Shown piece after piece: positions 37,244 through 46,098 of a DNA stretch of 64,000 nucleotides. This DNA is from Flavobacterium sp. I-STPP5a (GTDB lineage Bacteria; Bacteroidota; Bacteroidia; Flavobacteriales; Flavobacteriaceae), in the NCBI RefSeq assembly GCF_009764685.1, contig NZ_VHLM01000023.1, positions 33,944-97,943 on the forward strand, in the 5' to 3' direction. Within the stretch, counting starts at the first letter, position 1; every line of letters starts with the position of its first letter. The notes below the pieces were generated by a model. It saw only the letters and a list, made by a program, of their open reading frames with translations, was not told the origin of the DNA and did not search any database. Position numbers and translations under genes: made by a program.

Positions 37244-38497
37244 CTAACTGTCAAATTCCTCTTTTAATATTCTCATAACATCTAAAATTGTTTCCTCTTC
37301 TAGATCTGTTCTTCTTACTAAGTCATCAACATCTTGACTCAAAATACTTTTTGCAGTATCCAGACCAATTTTTGCGAATTCCTCAATAACCCAACCCTCA
37401 ATTTCATCAGAGAATTCAGTTAACTCAACGTCATCTTCATCAGCAGTAGCTCCTGCTACATCACCCTCACGAATCACGTCTAATTCATAGCCCGTTAACA
37501 AACCAGCTAATTTAATATTGTGTCCTCCACGACCAATAGCCTTAGAAACTTCTTCAAGCTTCAAGAAAACCTCGGCTCTTTTGGTATCTTCATTAATTTT
37601 AATCGAAGAAACTTTTGCTGGACTTAAAGCACGTGTAATTAACAACTGAATATTACTAGTATAATTAATAACGTCAATATTTTCATTTCCTAGTTCACGC
37701 ACAATTCCATGAATCCTAGATCCTTTCATTCCCACACAAGCACCTACAGGATCTATTCTATCATCATAAGAATCTACAGCTACCTTCGCCTTTTCGCCAG
37801 GAATTCTTACCACTTTTTTAACCAAAATCAAACCATCAAAAACTTCAGGGATTTCTTGCTCAAATAATTTTTCAAGAAACTTTTCTGAAGTTCTAGACAT
37901 AATTATTTGCGGCTTATTCCCTTTCAATTCAACGCTTTCTATAATCCCTCTAACGTTATCACCCTTACGGAAAAAATCAGATGGGATTTGTTTTTCTTTA
38001 GGCAATACAATTTCATTTCCTTCATCGTCAACAAGTATCACAACCCTAGGACGCACATGGTGTACCTCTGCTGTATAAATATCTCCTATTAAATCTTTAA
38101 ATTGCTTGTAAAGATTCGTATTGTCGTGTTCATGTATTTTTGAGATCAAGTTTTGGCGCAAAGCAAGAATAGCTCTACGTCCTAAATCAATAAGTTTCAC
38201 CTCTTCAGATACTTCCTCACCAATTTCAAAATCCGGCTCTATTTGCCTAGCTTCTGTTAACGTAATTTCAAGGTGATCAAAGTCTAAATCTTCATCCGCA
38301 ACGATTACTCTTCTCTGCCATATCTCCATATCTCCTTTATCAGGATTTATAATAATGTCAAAATTATCATCTGAACCGTACTTTTTCTTCAATGCATTTC
38401 TAAATACATCTTCTAAAATTGCCATAAGCGTTACACGATCAATGAGTTTATCATCTTTAAACTCTGAAAATGAATCGATTAATGCTAAATTTTCCAT
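37244..38497 (-). CDS. nusA: transcription termination/antitermination factor NusA
   Basis: RNA-polymerase-binding factor that modulates pausing, termination and antitermination. It has 417 residues. The N-terminal polymerase-binding domain (about 1-125) starts MENLALIDSFSEFKDDKLID. The S1 domain (about 130-200: DIYTAEVHHVRPRVVILVD) and two KH domains (about 205-345, with VGACVGMKGSRIHGIVRELG and GRGGHNIKLAGLLTGYEL) follow. A short acidic C-terminus resembles the Bacteroidota form rather than the long enterobacterial one with two acidic repeats. It is between rimP (13 nt) and infB (110 nt). Confidence 0.97.
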   Translation of the reverse strand: MENLALIDSFSEFKDDKLIDRVTLMAILEDVFRNALKKKYGSDDNFDIIINPDKGDMEIWQRRVIVADEDLDFDHLEITLTEARQIEPDFEIGEEVSEEVKLIDLGRRAILALRQNLISKIHEHDNTNLYKQFKDLIGDIYTAEVHHVRPRVVILVDDEGNEIVLPKEKQIPSDFFRKGDNVRGIIESVELKGNKPQIIMSRTSEKFLEKLFEQEIPEVFDGLILVKKVVRIPGEKAKVAVDSYDDRIDPVGACVGMKGSRIHGIVRELGNENIDVINYTSNIQLLITRALSPAKVSSIKINEDTKRAEVFLKLEEVSKAIGRGGHNIKLAGLLTGYELDVIREGDVAGATADEDDVELTEFSDEIEGWVIEEFAKIGLDTAKSILSQDVDDLVRRTDLEEETILDVMRILKEEFDS

Positions 38498-38510
38498 GCG
38501 AATTCTTTAA

Positions 38511-38975
38511 TTAAAATGTTACTGTAACAATTGCTTCTTTTATATCTACGTACGAAATTTTCAATTCCTTTTGAACTGTCTCTTTCCCCTTACCTATTTT
38601 CTTTGGCTCTCTTGCTTTCCAAGACAAAATTACAAAATCATCATTAGCATCTATTAATTCCGCTTCAATAATTTCCGAATTTGCCTTAACAATCAAGGTT
38701 CTACCAATATTTTTCTTGTATTGTCTTACCTGTTTTAAGGCTGACCCTACACCTACTGATGCTACTTCAAGAGAATAGTCTTGCTCTTCCCTATCTAGCT
38801 TGCTATCAATAAATTTACTCACATCAATACAATCTTGAAGCGCTACTCCATGATCACCATCTAAGGCTATGATTACTTTGAAAGCATCTGTAACCACTAG
38901 GTCAATTAGGAAAATCGAAGGCTTTTCTGCTAGGCAGTCGCTCAAAACTATATGTAAATTTTCTTTAAATGTCAT
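38511..38975 (-). CDS. rimP: ribosome maturation factor RimP
   Basis: Cytosolic factor for 30S ribosomal subunit assembly. It has 154 residues from the ATG at 38975 ([15 protein letters not shown]). An upstream in-frame ATG at 39011 would put the coding region through a strong hairpin and is not favoured. The central motif [19 protein letters not shown] and the later [20 protein letters not shown] are RimP features; the usual LEVSSPG appears here as LEVASVG. It is first in the rimP-nusA-infB operon. Confidence 0.93.
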   Translation of the reverse strand: MTFKENLHIVLSDCLAEKPSIFLIDLVVTDAFKVIIALDGDHGVALQDCIDVSKFIDSKLDREEQDYSLEVASVGVGSALKQVRQYKKNIGRTLIVKANSEIIEAELIDANDDFVILSWKAREPKKIGKGKETVQKELKISYVDIKEAIVTVTF

Positions 38976-38988
38976 ATTTTTATAAAAA

Positions 38989-39009
38989 GAGGGGACAATC
39001 CGTCCCCTC
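38989..39009 (-). promoter_or_regulatory. terminator-like hairpin in the rimP-nusA-infB leader
   Basis: A perfect 8-bp GC-rich stem, GAGGGGAC with GTCCCCTC, and a 5-nt loop. On the minus strand it is followed at once by TTTTTA, and the rimP ATG lies 13 nt downstream. The shape is that of an intrinsic terminator or attenuator placed inside the leader. It could also hide the ribosome-binding region. Confidence 0.65.
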
Positions 39010-39037
39010 ATTATCTAGTTTTTAATAAATAACGGTG

Positions 39038-39045
39038 CAAATATA
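39038..39045 (-). promoter_or_regulatory. candidate -7 box for rimP-nusA-infB
   Basis: The minus strand reads TATATTTG, an exact TAnnTTTG match, upstream of the leader hairpin. No good -33 TTG is seen. A start near 39032 would include the hairpin in the mRNA. Confidence 0.4.
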
Positions 39046-39069
39046 GTGTTTTTTTACAAATTAAAATAA

Positions 39070-39100
39070 TTGACTGCTTTAAAAATAATTCTTATCTTTA
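39070..39100 (+). promoter_or_regulatory. candidate promoter of the uspA-like gene
   Basis: TTG at 39070-39072, a 20-nt spacer and TATCTTTA at 39093-39100, one base off TAnnTTTG. It lies 52 nt before the ATG. Confidence 0.45.
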
Positions 39101-39152
39101 TTATTAAGTTAAAACAACTTGTTGATTCCCATAATTTAACACTTTCATAATT

Positions 39153-39963
39153 ATGAAACATATTTTAGTCCCAACTGATTTTTCTGAACAAGCTGAATAC
39201 GCACTAAGAGCCGCAGCTCTTCTTGCTAAAAAAAACAATGCTTCTATTTATCTCTTACATTTATTAGAACTTCCCAGCCAAATGAGCGATGCGGTTTCGA
39301 GTGGGAAAAGCATTCCTGAAGTGATTTTATTTATTCGAAAGGCAAATGAAAGACTTGAAGACCTAAAATCACAATCTTACCTACAAGACATTCTAGTAGA
39401 GAGTAGCGTCCAGTTAGAAAAAGCGTTTTCTGGAATTTTATCATTCAATGAAACCAACGAAATTGATTTAATCATTATGGGCTCACACGGAACACTTATT
39501 CATAGGCTCCAATACCGAAAAAGTAGTTCGCTTGTCCAAAGCCCCTGTTTTAGTAATAAAAAAAGACCCCGAAGACTTCCAATTAGAAAAGATAGTATTT
39601 GCATCTGATTTTTCGAAAGAAACAAAAAAACCATTCAAGAGCTTATTGAAATTTAGCCAAGAAACCAATGCAAAATTACTTTTAGTCATGATAAACACGC
39701 CAAACAGCTTCAAAACAACCCAAAAGAGTGATGAAATTATGCGAAAATTTCTTAAAAAATATGATTTAAAAAACTACTCAACCCATGTACACAATGACAC
39801 CAATATTGAAAAGGGCATTACTAATTTTGCTGAATCCCAAGGCGCTGACCTCATAAGCATTTGCACACATGGAAGAACGAGATTGTCACATTTTTTCAAT
39901 AGCAGCATAAGCCAAGGTTTGATAAATCACGAATCACGACCAGTTCTTACCTTCAGGATTTAA
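39153..39963 (+). pseudogene. two-domain universal stress protein, broken by a small frameshifting deletion
   Basis: Two overlapping reading frames together make one UspA-type protein. The first (39153-39608) begins MKHILVPTDFSEQAEYALR and runs normally to DLIIMGSHGT, then turns into unrelated residues. The second frame picks up at LFIGSNTEKVVRLSKAPVLV (from about 39495) and continues through a complete second Usp domain to SRPVLTFRI. The normal GSHG-x-x-G loop between them is missing about five residues, which I estimate as a 14-nt deletion near 39491-39500. An intact gene would be about 274 codons. As it stands it would give a truncated 151-residue product. Both domains otherwise look intact, so the break seems recent. 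Confidence 0.85.
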
Positions 39964-39978
39964 AAAAAAAAAAAAAAA
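39962..39978 (+). repeat. A17 homopolymer
   Basis: Seventeen consecutive A residues directly after the T of the uspA stop codon. Runs of this length are prone to slippage and sequencing error, and no coding frame depends on it. Confidence 0.9.
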
Positions 39979-39990
39979 TACTGTAAAACA

Positions 39991-40018
39991 AAAAAACCTC
40001 TCAAATGAGAGGTTTTTT
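39991..40018. terminator. bidirectional terminator between uspA and tRNA-Gln
   Basis: AAAAAACCTCTC, loop AAAT, GAGAGGTTTTTT: a stem of up to 12 bp with A and T runs on both sides. It serves the plus-strand uspA and the minus-strand tRNA. Confidence 0.88.
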
Positions 40019-40023
40019 TTATG

Positions 40024-40094
40024 TTGGTCTACTAGGACTCGAACCTAGAAAGACTGCACCAAAAACAGTTGTGTTACCATTACACCATAGACCA
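40024..40094 (-). tRNA. tRNA-Gln (anticodon TTG)
   Basis: A 71-nt cloverleaf. The acceptor arms TGGTCTA and TAGACCA pair fully. The D arm is GTGTAATGGTAACAC, the anticodon stem ACTGT/GCAGT with loop TTTTGGT, and the T arm CTAGG-TTCGAGT-CCTAG. The anticodon TTG reads CAA/CAG. CCA is not encoded. A good promoter lies 37 nt upstream. Confidence 0.97.
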
Positions 40095-40130
40095 GTAAAT
40101 TTGCTTTGCTGTATTATTGCTTAGCGAGTG

Positions 40131-40160
40131 CAAATTTATACTATTTTTTAGTTTGCACAA
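40131..40160 (-). promoter_or_regulatory. promoter of tRNA-Gln
   Basis: On the minus strand: TTG, a 19-nt spacer, TAAATTTG (exact TAnnTTTG). It is one of the clearest Bacteroidota-type promoters in the window. Confidence 0.7.
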
Positions 40161-40346
40161 ATTTTTTTTGCATTTTTATTGAAAAAAAATAAATTATTTT
40201 AAAAAAAAGATCCTGATTTGCGTGCAAAATACTGATTATAAATTGCTTATAAGTTATATGTAGTTTTACAGAAAATAATGTTAATGCTATGTGGGTTAAA
40301 CAAAAAAACATTTTCTTTGTAACTTAAATAATATAATACCTTATAC

Positions 40347-43300
40347 ATGGATAAAACAGCATTCAATTTCAATAAATGGAATACAATCATAGGTTGGATT
40401 ACTTTTGGGATAGCATTGATCACTTATACTTTAACCGTTGAGCCCACCATGAGTTTTTGGGATTGCGGGGAATACATAGCCACAGCTGCAAAATTAGAAG
40501 TTGGTCACCCACCAGGTGCTCCTTTATACCAAATGATTGGAGCCTTTTTTGCCATGTTTGCTTTAGACAATACTAAGATTGCATTGATGGTCAATATGGT
40601 ATCTGTTTTTTCAAGTGCCTTTACTATTTTATTTATGTTCTGGTCTTCATCAATGATTTTAAGAAAAATCGTTGGTCGATTTGTATCTACAACTGCATTA
40701 AACAAAAATAATGATGTTGTTATTTTAGGAAGTTCATTTGTAGGAGCATTAGCGTACACTTTCTCAGATAGTTTTTGGTACAATGCCGTAGAGGCCGAAG
40801 TGTATGCAATGGCTTCACTTTTAATTGCATTATTGTTTTGGCTTGGTTTGCGTTGGGAACAAGACATGGATAAACCAAGAGGTAATAAATGGTTACTCAT
40901 TATTTCACTAGTAGTAGGACTTTCTTTTGGTGTACACTTTATGGCTTTATTAACCATTCCTGCAATTGGTTTTTTATATTTCTTTAAAAATTACGAAAAA
41001 GTAACTGTTAAAAGTTTTATCATTGCGAATGTCGTAGTGATTTCTATTTTGTTATTTATTTTTAAATTGCTACTGCCACTTACCATGGCTTTCTTTGGTA
41101 AAACCGAAGTGTTTATGGTTAATAGCTTAGGGTTGCCCTTTGACTCTGGGACATTGTTTGTAGCCTTGTTAATAGCTGTTTTGTTTTATTTTAGTTTGCA
41201 ATACACCAAGAAAAAAGAACTAATTACATATAACACTCTATTGCTTTGTGTACTTTTCATCCTAATTGGTTTTTCTACTTGGATGATGTTACCTATTCGT
41301 GCGAATGCAAATACGGTAATTAATGAAAACAAACCATCGGATGCTCGCGAAGTTCTTGCCTATTATAACAGAGAGCAGTATGGCGTGAATCCTCTTTTTT
41401 ACGGTCCTCAATACACTGAAAATTTTGCTGGTCTAGACAAAGACAATCCGTACTTGGACAAAGCACCAAATTATGAGCGTGATTACAAAACTGGTAAATA
41501 CGTTATTGTAAACAATTTCAAAAACGCAGATCAAAATTCCGACAACAATCATAAAACCATCTTGCCAAGAATGTGGAGCGCTGAGCATATTGAGAATTAT
41601 ATGAATTTTACTAATCCTCCAGCGTTTAGACTAAATCCTGATTATCCTTATGAAGAAGATCTTGCAAAATACGGCATTGACCCTAGCCAATTAAGCGAAG
41701 AAGATTATAACAAAGCAATAGCGCAACTAAAGAGTGAAACAGAAAAAATTGTAAACGAGTTTAGACAAGCGTATGCACAACAACAAATTGACAATGAAGG
41801 ATATGTTAAATTCTTAAAAAGTTATGGCGACTATTTATTAATTGAAAAACCTACCACAGCAGACAATTTAGGCTTTATGGTTGAATACCAATTTGGCTAT
41901 ATGTACTGGAGGTATTTAATGTGGAATTTTGTAGGGAGACAAAACGATGTTCAAGGAAGATATGATTATCTTGATGGAAACTGGTTGAGTGGTATTTCAT
42001 TTATTGATGAATTACATTTAGGAAGTCAAGAAAACTTACCTTCAGATGTGACAAACAACAAAGGTAGAAACGTATATTTCTTTTTACCTTTTATTCTAGG
42101 ACTTATTGGTTTAATGTATCACGCCAATAAAGATTTAAAAAGTTTTTACGTTCTACTTGCCTTATTTCTTTTTACAGGAATTGCATTGAAAATATACCTC
42201 AACGAAAGACCATTTGAACCACGAGAACGAGATTATGCTCTTGTAGGATCGTTTTATGTGTTTGCTATCTGGATTGGTTTTGGTGTATATGCATTATATG
42301 AGAGCGCTCAAAAATATTTAGCCCCAAAAATTGCTGGCCCAATAATGATTAGTACTTGTTTACTTGCAGCTCCCGTTTTAATGGCATCTCAAAACTGGGA
42401 TGATCATGACCGTTCAGGCAAATCTACTGCTGTAGCTATGGCAAAAGCATACTTAACATCATGCGATCCTAATGCTATTTTATTCACCATTGGGGATAAC
42501 GACACTTTCCCTTTGTGGTATGCCCAAGAAATTGAAGGTGTAAGAACTGACATTAAAATTGTAAATACTAGTTTGTTCATGACCGATTGGTATATTGATC
42601 AAATGAAAACCAAAACATACGAATCAGATGCTTTGCCGATTTCATTTACGCATGATCAATACGTGGGTGACAAATTAGACTATGTGGCATTTATCCCTAA
42701 AATAGACACCCGTTGGGACATTAAAGATTTGATTGATTTTATTAAAAATCCAAAATCAACAGTTGAAATGCAAAACGGACAAACGATTCATTTTTATCCA
42801 ACAAACAAAATCAGAATCCCAGTTGATAAAAATACAATTATCAAAAATAAAGTTGTTTCGGCGCAATACTTTGACTCAATAGTTCCATACATTGACATTG
42901 ATGTTAGCAAAAATGCCTTGTACAAAAACCGATTGATGATGCTAGATATAGTTGCAAATAACAACTGGAAACGCCCTATCTATTTTAGTGGCGGTGCATT
43001 TGATAACGAAGATTACATTTGGATGAAAGAGTATCTTCAACTAGAAGGAATGGTATACAAACTGGTTCCTGTTAAAACTACTTTACCTAAAGATGCTAGC
43101 CCACTAGACATGGGACAATTGGATTCAGATAAAATGTATGATATTGTTATGAAATGGGAATGGGGTAACGGAGAAAGTACTACAATTTATCATGATCCTG
43201 AAACTAGACGCAACAGCATCAACTACAGATCATACCTTTCTAGATTGATGAACCAACTCATTAAGGAAGGCAAAACCGATAAGGCAAAGAAAGTTATAGA

Positions 43301-43637
43301 TCTCGCAATGACTAAACTTCCAATAGAATACTTTGGTTACTACTCCCTTGTGGAGCCATTTGCAGATGGATATTATAAAACAGGTGAGAAAGCTAAAGCT
43401 CAACAATTATTGGATAAACTAACCCAGAAATACCGTGAAAATCTTAATTATTATGGAGGTTTAAAAGCTAGTGAGCAGTCAAGCATTGTGATTCCTATTG
43501 TTACAGATATTGAGCGCTATAGAAGCTTGCTTAAAGTAATGAAAGAGAATAATGACTTAGAGTTCTACAACAAGCACAGAGCTACATTTAATACCTACAT
43601 AAAAATGTTTGAACGTTTTGAACGTGATAGAGAATAA
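40347..43637 (+). CDS. DUF2723 / GT117-family membrane protein
   Basis: A 1096-residue inner-membrane protein of the DUF2723 family, now classed as glycosyltransferase family 117 and common in Bacteroidota. About 12 helices occupy residues 15-330 and 570-700. The N-terminal loop motif FWDCGEYIATAAKLEVGHPP (near residue 30) resembles the acidic first loop of GT-C enzymes such as protein O-mannosyltransferases. The C-terminal 350 residues are soluble, include NWKRPIYFSGGAF, and end in helical, TPR-like repeats. A role in O-glycosylation of exported proteins is plausible from the family but not shown here. It stands alone, ending at a terminator. Confidence 0.85.
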   Translation: MDKTAFNFNKWNTIIGWITFGIALITYTLTVEPTMSFWDCGEYIATAAKLEVGHPPGAPLYQMIGAFFAMFALDNTKIALMVNMVSVFSSAFTILFMFWSSSMILRKIVGRFVSTTALNKNNDVVILGSSFVGALAYTFSDSFWYNAVEAEVYAMASLLIALLFWLGLRWEQDMDKPRGNKWLLIISLVVGLSFGVHFMALLTIPAIGFLYFFKNYEKVTVKSFIIANVVVISILLFIFKLLLPLTMAFFGKTEVFMVNSLGLPFDSGTLFVALLIAVLFYFSLQYTKKKELITYNTLLLCVLFILIGFSTWMMLPIRANANTVINENKPSDAREVLAYYNREQYGVNPLFYGPQYTENFAGLDKDNPYLDKAPNYERDYKTGKYVIVNNFKNADQNSDNNHKTILPRMWSAEHIENYMNFTNPPAFRLNPDYPYEEDLAKYGIDPSQLSEEDYNKAIAQLKSETEKIVNEFRQAYAQQQIDNEGYVKFLKSYGDYLLIEKPTTADNLGFMVEYQFGYMYWRYLMWNFVGRQNDVQGRYDYLDGNWLSGISFIDELHLGSQENLPSDVTNNKGRNVYFFLPFILGLIGLMYHANKDLKSFYVLLALFLFTGIALKIYLNERPFEPRERDYALVGSFYVFAIWIGFGVYALYESAQKYLAPKIAGPIMISTCLLAAPVLMASQNWDDHDRSGKSTAVAMAKAYLTSCDPNAILFTIGDNDTFPLWYAQEIEGVRTDIKIVNTSLFMTDWYIDQMKTKTYESDALPISFTHDQYVGDKLDYVAFIPKIDTRWDIKDLIDFIKNPKSTVEMQNGQTIHFYPTNKIRIPVDKNTIIKNKVVSAQYFDSIVPYIDIDVSKNALYKNRLMMLDIVANNNWKRPIYFSGGAFDNEDYIWMKEYLQLEGMVYKLVPVKTTLPKDASPLDMGQLDSDKMYDIVMKWEWGNGESTTIYHDPETRRNSINYRSYLSRLMNQLIKEGKTDKAKKVIDLAMTKLPIEYFGYYSLVEPFADGYYKTGEKAKAQQLLDKLTQKYRENLNYYGGLKASEQSSIVIPIVTDIERYRSLLKVMKENNDLEFYNKHRATFNTYIKMFERFERDRE

Positions 43638-43651
43638 ATAAAATAGCATTT

Positions 43652-43684
43652 AAAATAGCGGCAATCATGTCGCTATTTTTTTTA
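43652..43684 (+). terminator. terminator after the GT117 gene
   Basis: AAAATAGCG and CGCTATTTT form a 9-bp stem around a 10-nt loop, with T8 downstream. An in-frame ATG for the next gene lies in its loop (43667), which argues for the later start. Confidence 0.85.
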
Positions 43685-43696
43685 ACTTTCTTTGAG

Positions 43697-44350
43697 ATGA
43701 AATTGTACTGGGTCAAAACTAATAAACTAATTAAGACACTGTTCTCAAAATGGATTTGGGACATTCCAAACACAAAAAAAGTGGTTTATCTCACTTTTGA
43801 TGATGGTCCCACACCCGAAGTGACATCATGGATATTGGATGAATTGAACAAATACAATTTTAAAGCTACCTTTTTTTGTATAGGTGATAACATTCGTAAA
43901 TATCCCGTAATATTTAAAAAAATTATAAGTGAAGGCCATGCTGTAGGGAATCATACCTTCAATCATTTAAACGGATGGAAGACATCAACGCAAAACTACA
44001 TTGACAACACGGAGCTTTGTCAAGAAATAATAGACAAGAATATGCAATACAATTCTGATTCTAAAATTTTTCGTCCGCCTTACGGCAAAATAAAAAAAGC
44101 TCAGTCTAGAGCTTTATTAAAAATGGGATATAAAATATTTATGTGGGATGTTTTAAGCGCCGATTTTGATGGAAAGATAACCAATGAAGAATGCTTGAAC
44201 AATGTAATTATGAACTTGCAGCCAGGGAGTATTATTGTTTTTCATGACAGTATAAAAGCTTTTGAAAAACTAAAATACGTGTTACCCGCAACCTTACAAT
44301 ATTTACAAGATAACAACTATGAAACGAAAGTTATAGGTAATGATAATTAA
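43697..44350 (+). CDS. polysaccharide deacetylase (NodB-type)
   Basis: Carbohydrate esterase family 4 protein that removes acetyl groups from a glycan, often peptidoglycan. It has 217 residues from the ATG at 43697 (MKLYWVKTNKLIKTLF); the ATG at 43667 lies in the preceding terminator. All five NodB motifs are visible: TFDDGPT, GNHTFNHLN (metal histidines), RPPYG, DVLSADFD and IIVFHDS. There is no clear signal peptide, though the N-terminus is basic and hydrophobic. It is convergent with the thioredoxin-fold gene, and the two stop codons overlap by 4 nt. The substrate is unknown. Confidence 0.92.
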   Translation: MKLYWVKTNKLIKTLFSKWIWDIPNTKKVVYLTFDDGPTPEVTSWILDELNKYNFKATFFCIGDNIRKYPVIFKKIISEGHAVGNHTFNHLNGWKTSTQNYIDNTELCQEIIDKNMQYNSDSKIFRPPYGKIKKAQSRALLKMGYKIFMWDVLSADFDGKITNEECLNNVIMNLQPGSIIVFHDSIKAFEKLKYVLPATLQYLQDNNYETKVIGNDN

Positions 44351-44643
44351 TACTGTCCTTGAACAATACTAATAAGAGTATTTGCATCGAGCTCTCCAGA
44401 TTGTCTCCAAATCATTTGGCCTTGCTTATAAAGCATCAATGTTGGGAGTCCTTTAATGCGAAGTGCATTGGCTAATTCTTGGTTTTTATCAACGTCTATC
44501 CTTATAACCTTAGCTTTATCACCAAGAGCAGCTGCTACATCTCTAATAACGGGATGCATGGCTACCGAAGATTCATTCCAATCCGTATAAAAATCAATTA
44601 ATACGGGCACTTGAGTATGTAAAAGTTCTCCAAATTTTGACAT
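44347..44643 (-). CDS. thioredoxin-fold protein lacking the CXXC active site
   Basis: A 98-residue cytosolic thioredoxin-like protein. The fold is recognisable from VLIDFYTDW, VIRIDVDKNQELANALRIKG and the cis-proline motif GLPTLMLYKQGQ. The usual WCGPC is replaced by WNESS (residues 22-26), and there is no cysteine anywhere in the protein. It therefore cannot do dithiol exchange. A binding or chaperone-like role is a guess. The rest of the fold is well kept, so this is not an obvious pseudogene. A -7 box (44694-44701) lies upstream. Confidence 0.88.
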   Translation of the reverse strand: MSKFGELLHTQVPVLIDFYTDWNESSVAMHPVIRDVAAALGDKAKVIRIDVDKNQELANALRIKGLPTLMLYKQGQMIWRQSGELDANTLISIVQGQY

Positions 44644-44693
44644 AAACCTTAATATTTAGTTTTCTAAATGTAATACAAGAGATTGATAATATA

Positions 44694-44701
44694 CAAATGT
44701 A
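44694..44701 (-). promoter_or_regulatory. candidate -7 box for the thioredoxin-fold gene
   Basis: The minus strand reads TACATTTG, an exact TAnnTTTG match, 50 nt upstream of the ATG. No clear -33 TTG. Confidence 0.35.
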
Positions 44702-44715
44702 ACATTTTTAACGAA

Positions 44716-45951
44716 TTATGCCACATTAGGGGCTTTTTTTAGTTCAATTACTGTTATTTCTGGCATGATTCCTACTCTACCAGGATAGGCATGAAAACCA
44801 AAACCTCTGTTTACATAAATATAGCGTCCCACGTTTTCATACAAACCAGCCCATTGTTCGTAAACATATTGCACTAAACTCCATTTGAAATAGCCTGGAA
44901 TTTCAATACCAAATTGCATGCCATGAGTATGACCAGAAAGCGTAAGTTGAAAATGTCTTTTATCGTGCTGAACTACTTTGTTCCAATGTGAAGGATCATG
45001 GCTCATTAATATTTTAAAATCTTGTTTTTCTAACAAGCCTGATGCCTTATCTAAATCTCCTGCTTGTTTAAAATTGTGTCCCCAGTTTTCTACCCCTACA
45101 AGAGCTATTTGATCATTGCCTTTCTTTATAAAAGTATGCTCATTAAGCAATAAGTTAAAGTCTATTTGTCCGTAAAGCTTTTTTATATTCTCAAAGTTCT
45201 CCTCTTTTTCTTGCTCGGTTTTCCAAGTTACATATTCCCCATAATCATGATTCCCTAATACAGCATATTTTCCGTACTCGTGTTTATTGATATTGTTAAA
45301 CGTTTCTATCCAAGGATGCATTTCTTTGGCATGCGTATTTACAATATCACCCGTAAACAATATTAAATCAGAACCTTGCTCATTGATCAAATCAATTGCG
45401 TGTTGTATTTTATCTGGATTGTCAAAACTACCACTATGAACATCTGATATTTGTGTAATTGTAAATCCATCAAAAGCATCTGGTAAATCCGGAAAAAAAA
45501 TACGCTGCTTGATTACTTTATAATTGTACTTACCAACTGTAATACCATATATAAGTGATAAAAAAGGAACAGCAGCAAGACCCAATCCTATTTGACTTAT
45601 AAATTTTCTTCTTGAGTTAAAAAAATCTTTGCTTTCATCATAATTAGAAAAATAATTTAAGGTCCCTACACACAAACGATACAAATCTTCTCCTAAAAGT
45701 AGTATTGTAAAAACAAACTTAGGAAGGTAAACTAATAGCAACAAGGCCATAGTAAACATTGTTTTTTGTGTTTGACCTACACTCCTATCAAACTGCATTA
45801 AGGAGTAAACAATATAAACTGATAAAGCAACACTTGCAATTTGAATACTATATAAAAAAGACTTATTTTTAATAATGGTTTTAAAAACTTGGAACGTGTA
45901 GATTTCTAAAACCAAAAGAAACAAACACAATATAACTACACGAAAGATCAT
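44716..45951 (-). CDS. membrane-anchored metallophosphoesterase (YaeI/YkuE-like)
   Basis: A calcineurin-like phosphoesterase of 411 residues from the ATG at 45951; GTG and TTG codons just upstream are weaker choices. Four hydrophobic segments (about 3-22, 34-52, 66-90, 120-140) anchor it, then a soluble catalytic domain from about 165. Metal-binding motifs are complete: ISDVHSG, FTGDIVN, LGNHDYG, MSHDPSHW and SGHTHGMQFG. The closest functional relatives are YaeI/YkuE proteins, which act on UDP-sugar or lipid pyrophosphates; the substrate here is unknown. It is upstream of the thioredoxin-fold gene on the same strand. Confidence 0.9.
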   Translation of the reverse strand: MIFRVVILCLFLLVLEIYTFQVFKTIIKNKSFLYSIQIASVALSVYIVYSLMQFDRSVGQTQKTMFTMALLLLVYLPKFVFTILLLGEDLYRLCVGTLNYFSNYDESKDFFNSRRKFISQIGLGLAAVPFLSLIYGITVGKYNYKVIKQRIFFPDLPDAFDGFTITQISDVHSGSFDNPDKIQHAIDLINEQGSDLILFTGDIVNTHAKEMHPWIETFNNINKHEYGKYAVLGNHDYGEYVTWKTEQEKEENFENIKKLYGQIDFNLLLNEHTFIKKGNDQIALVGVENWGHNFKQAGDLDKASGLLEKQDFKILMSHDPSHWNKVVQHDKRHFQLTLSGHTHGMQFGIEIPGYFKWSLVQYVYEQWAGLYENVGRYIYVNRGFGFHAYPGRVGIMPEITVIELKKAPNVA

Positions 45952-46043
45952 CACCAATAATTTTTAAGCAAAATAACAAAAGAAAAAAGCAAACAAGACT
46001 TGTATTAAATAAAATTTAACGGTTGATCATACTTTCAATTCAT

Positions 46044-46069
46044 AAAAAACCCCAAATAACACTTTGGGG
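46044..46069 (-). terminator. terminator of the 46.1-47.6 kb surface-protein gene
   Basis: CCCCAAA and TTTGGGG pair around TAACAC, followed on the minus strand by T6. It lies 29 nt past the stop codon. Confidence 0.85.
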
Positions 46070-46098
46070 CTGAAGAAAAAGTTTGAAAAGAAATAATA

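Noticed and set aside
38976..39011. RimP starting at the ATG at 39011
   Set aside because: The extra 12 codons run through a perfect GC-rich hairpin and do not match the family's start.
39532..39963. A second, separate Usp-like gene starting at 39532
   Set aside because: It overlaps the first frame by 77 nt, begins in mid-domain, and its upstream codons complete the first domain. One broken gene explains both frames better than two genes.
39962..39978. A17 run as a phase-variable switch
   Set aside because: It lies after a stop codon and outside any promoter spacer I can define, so length changes would not affect a product.
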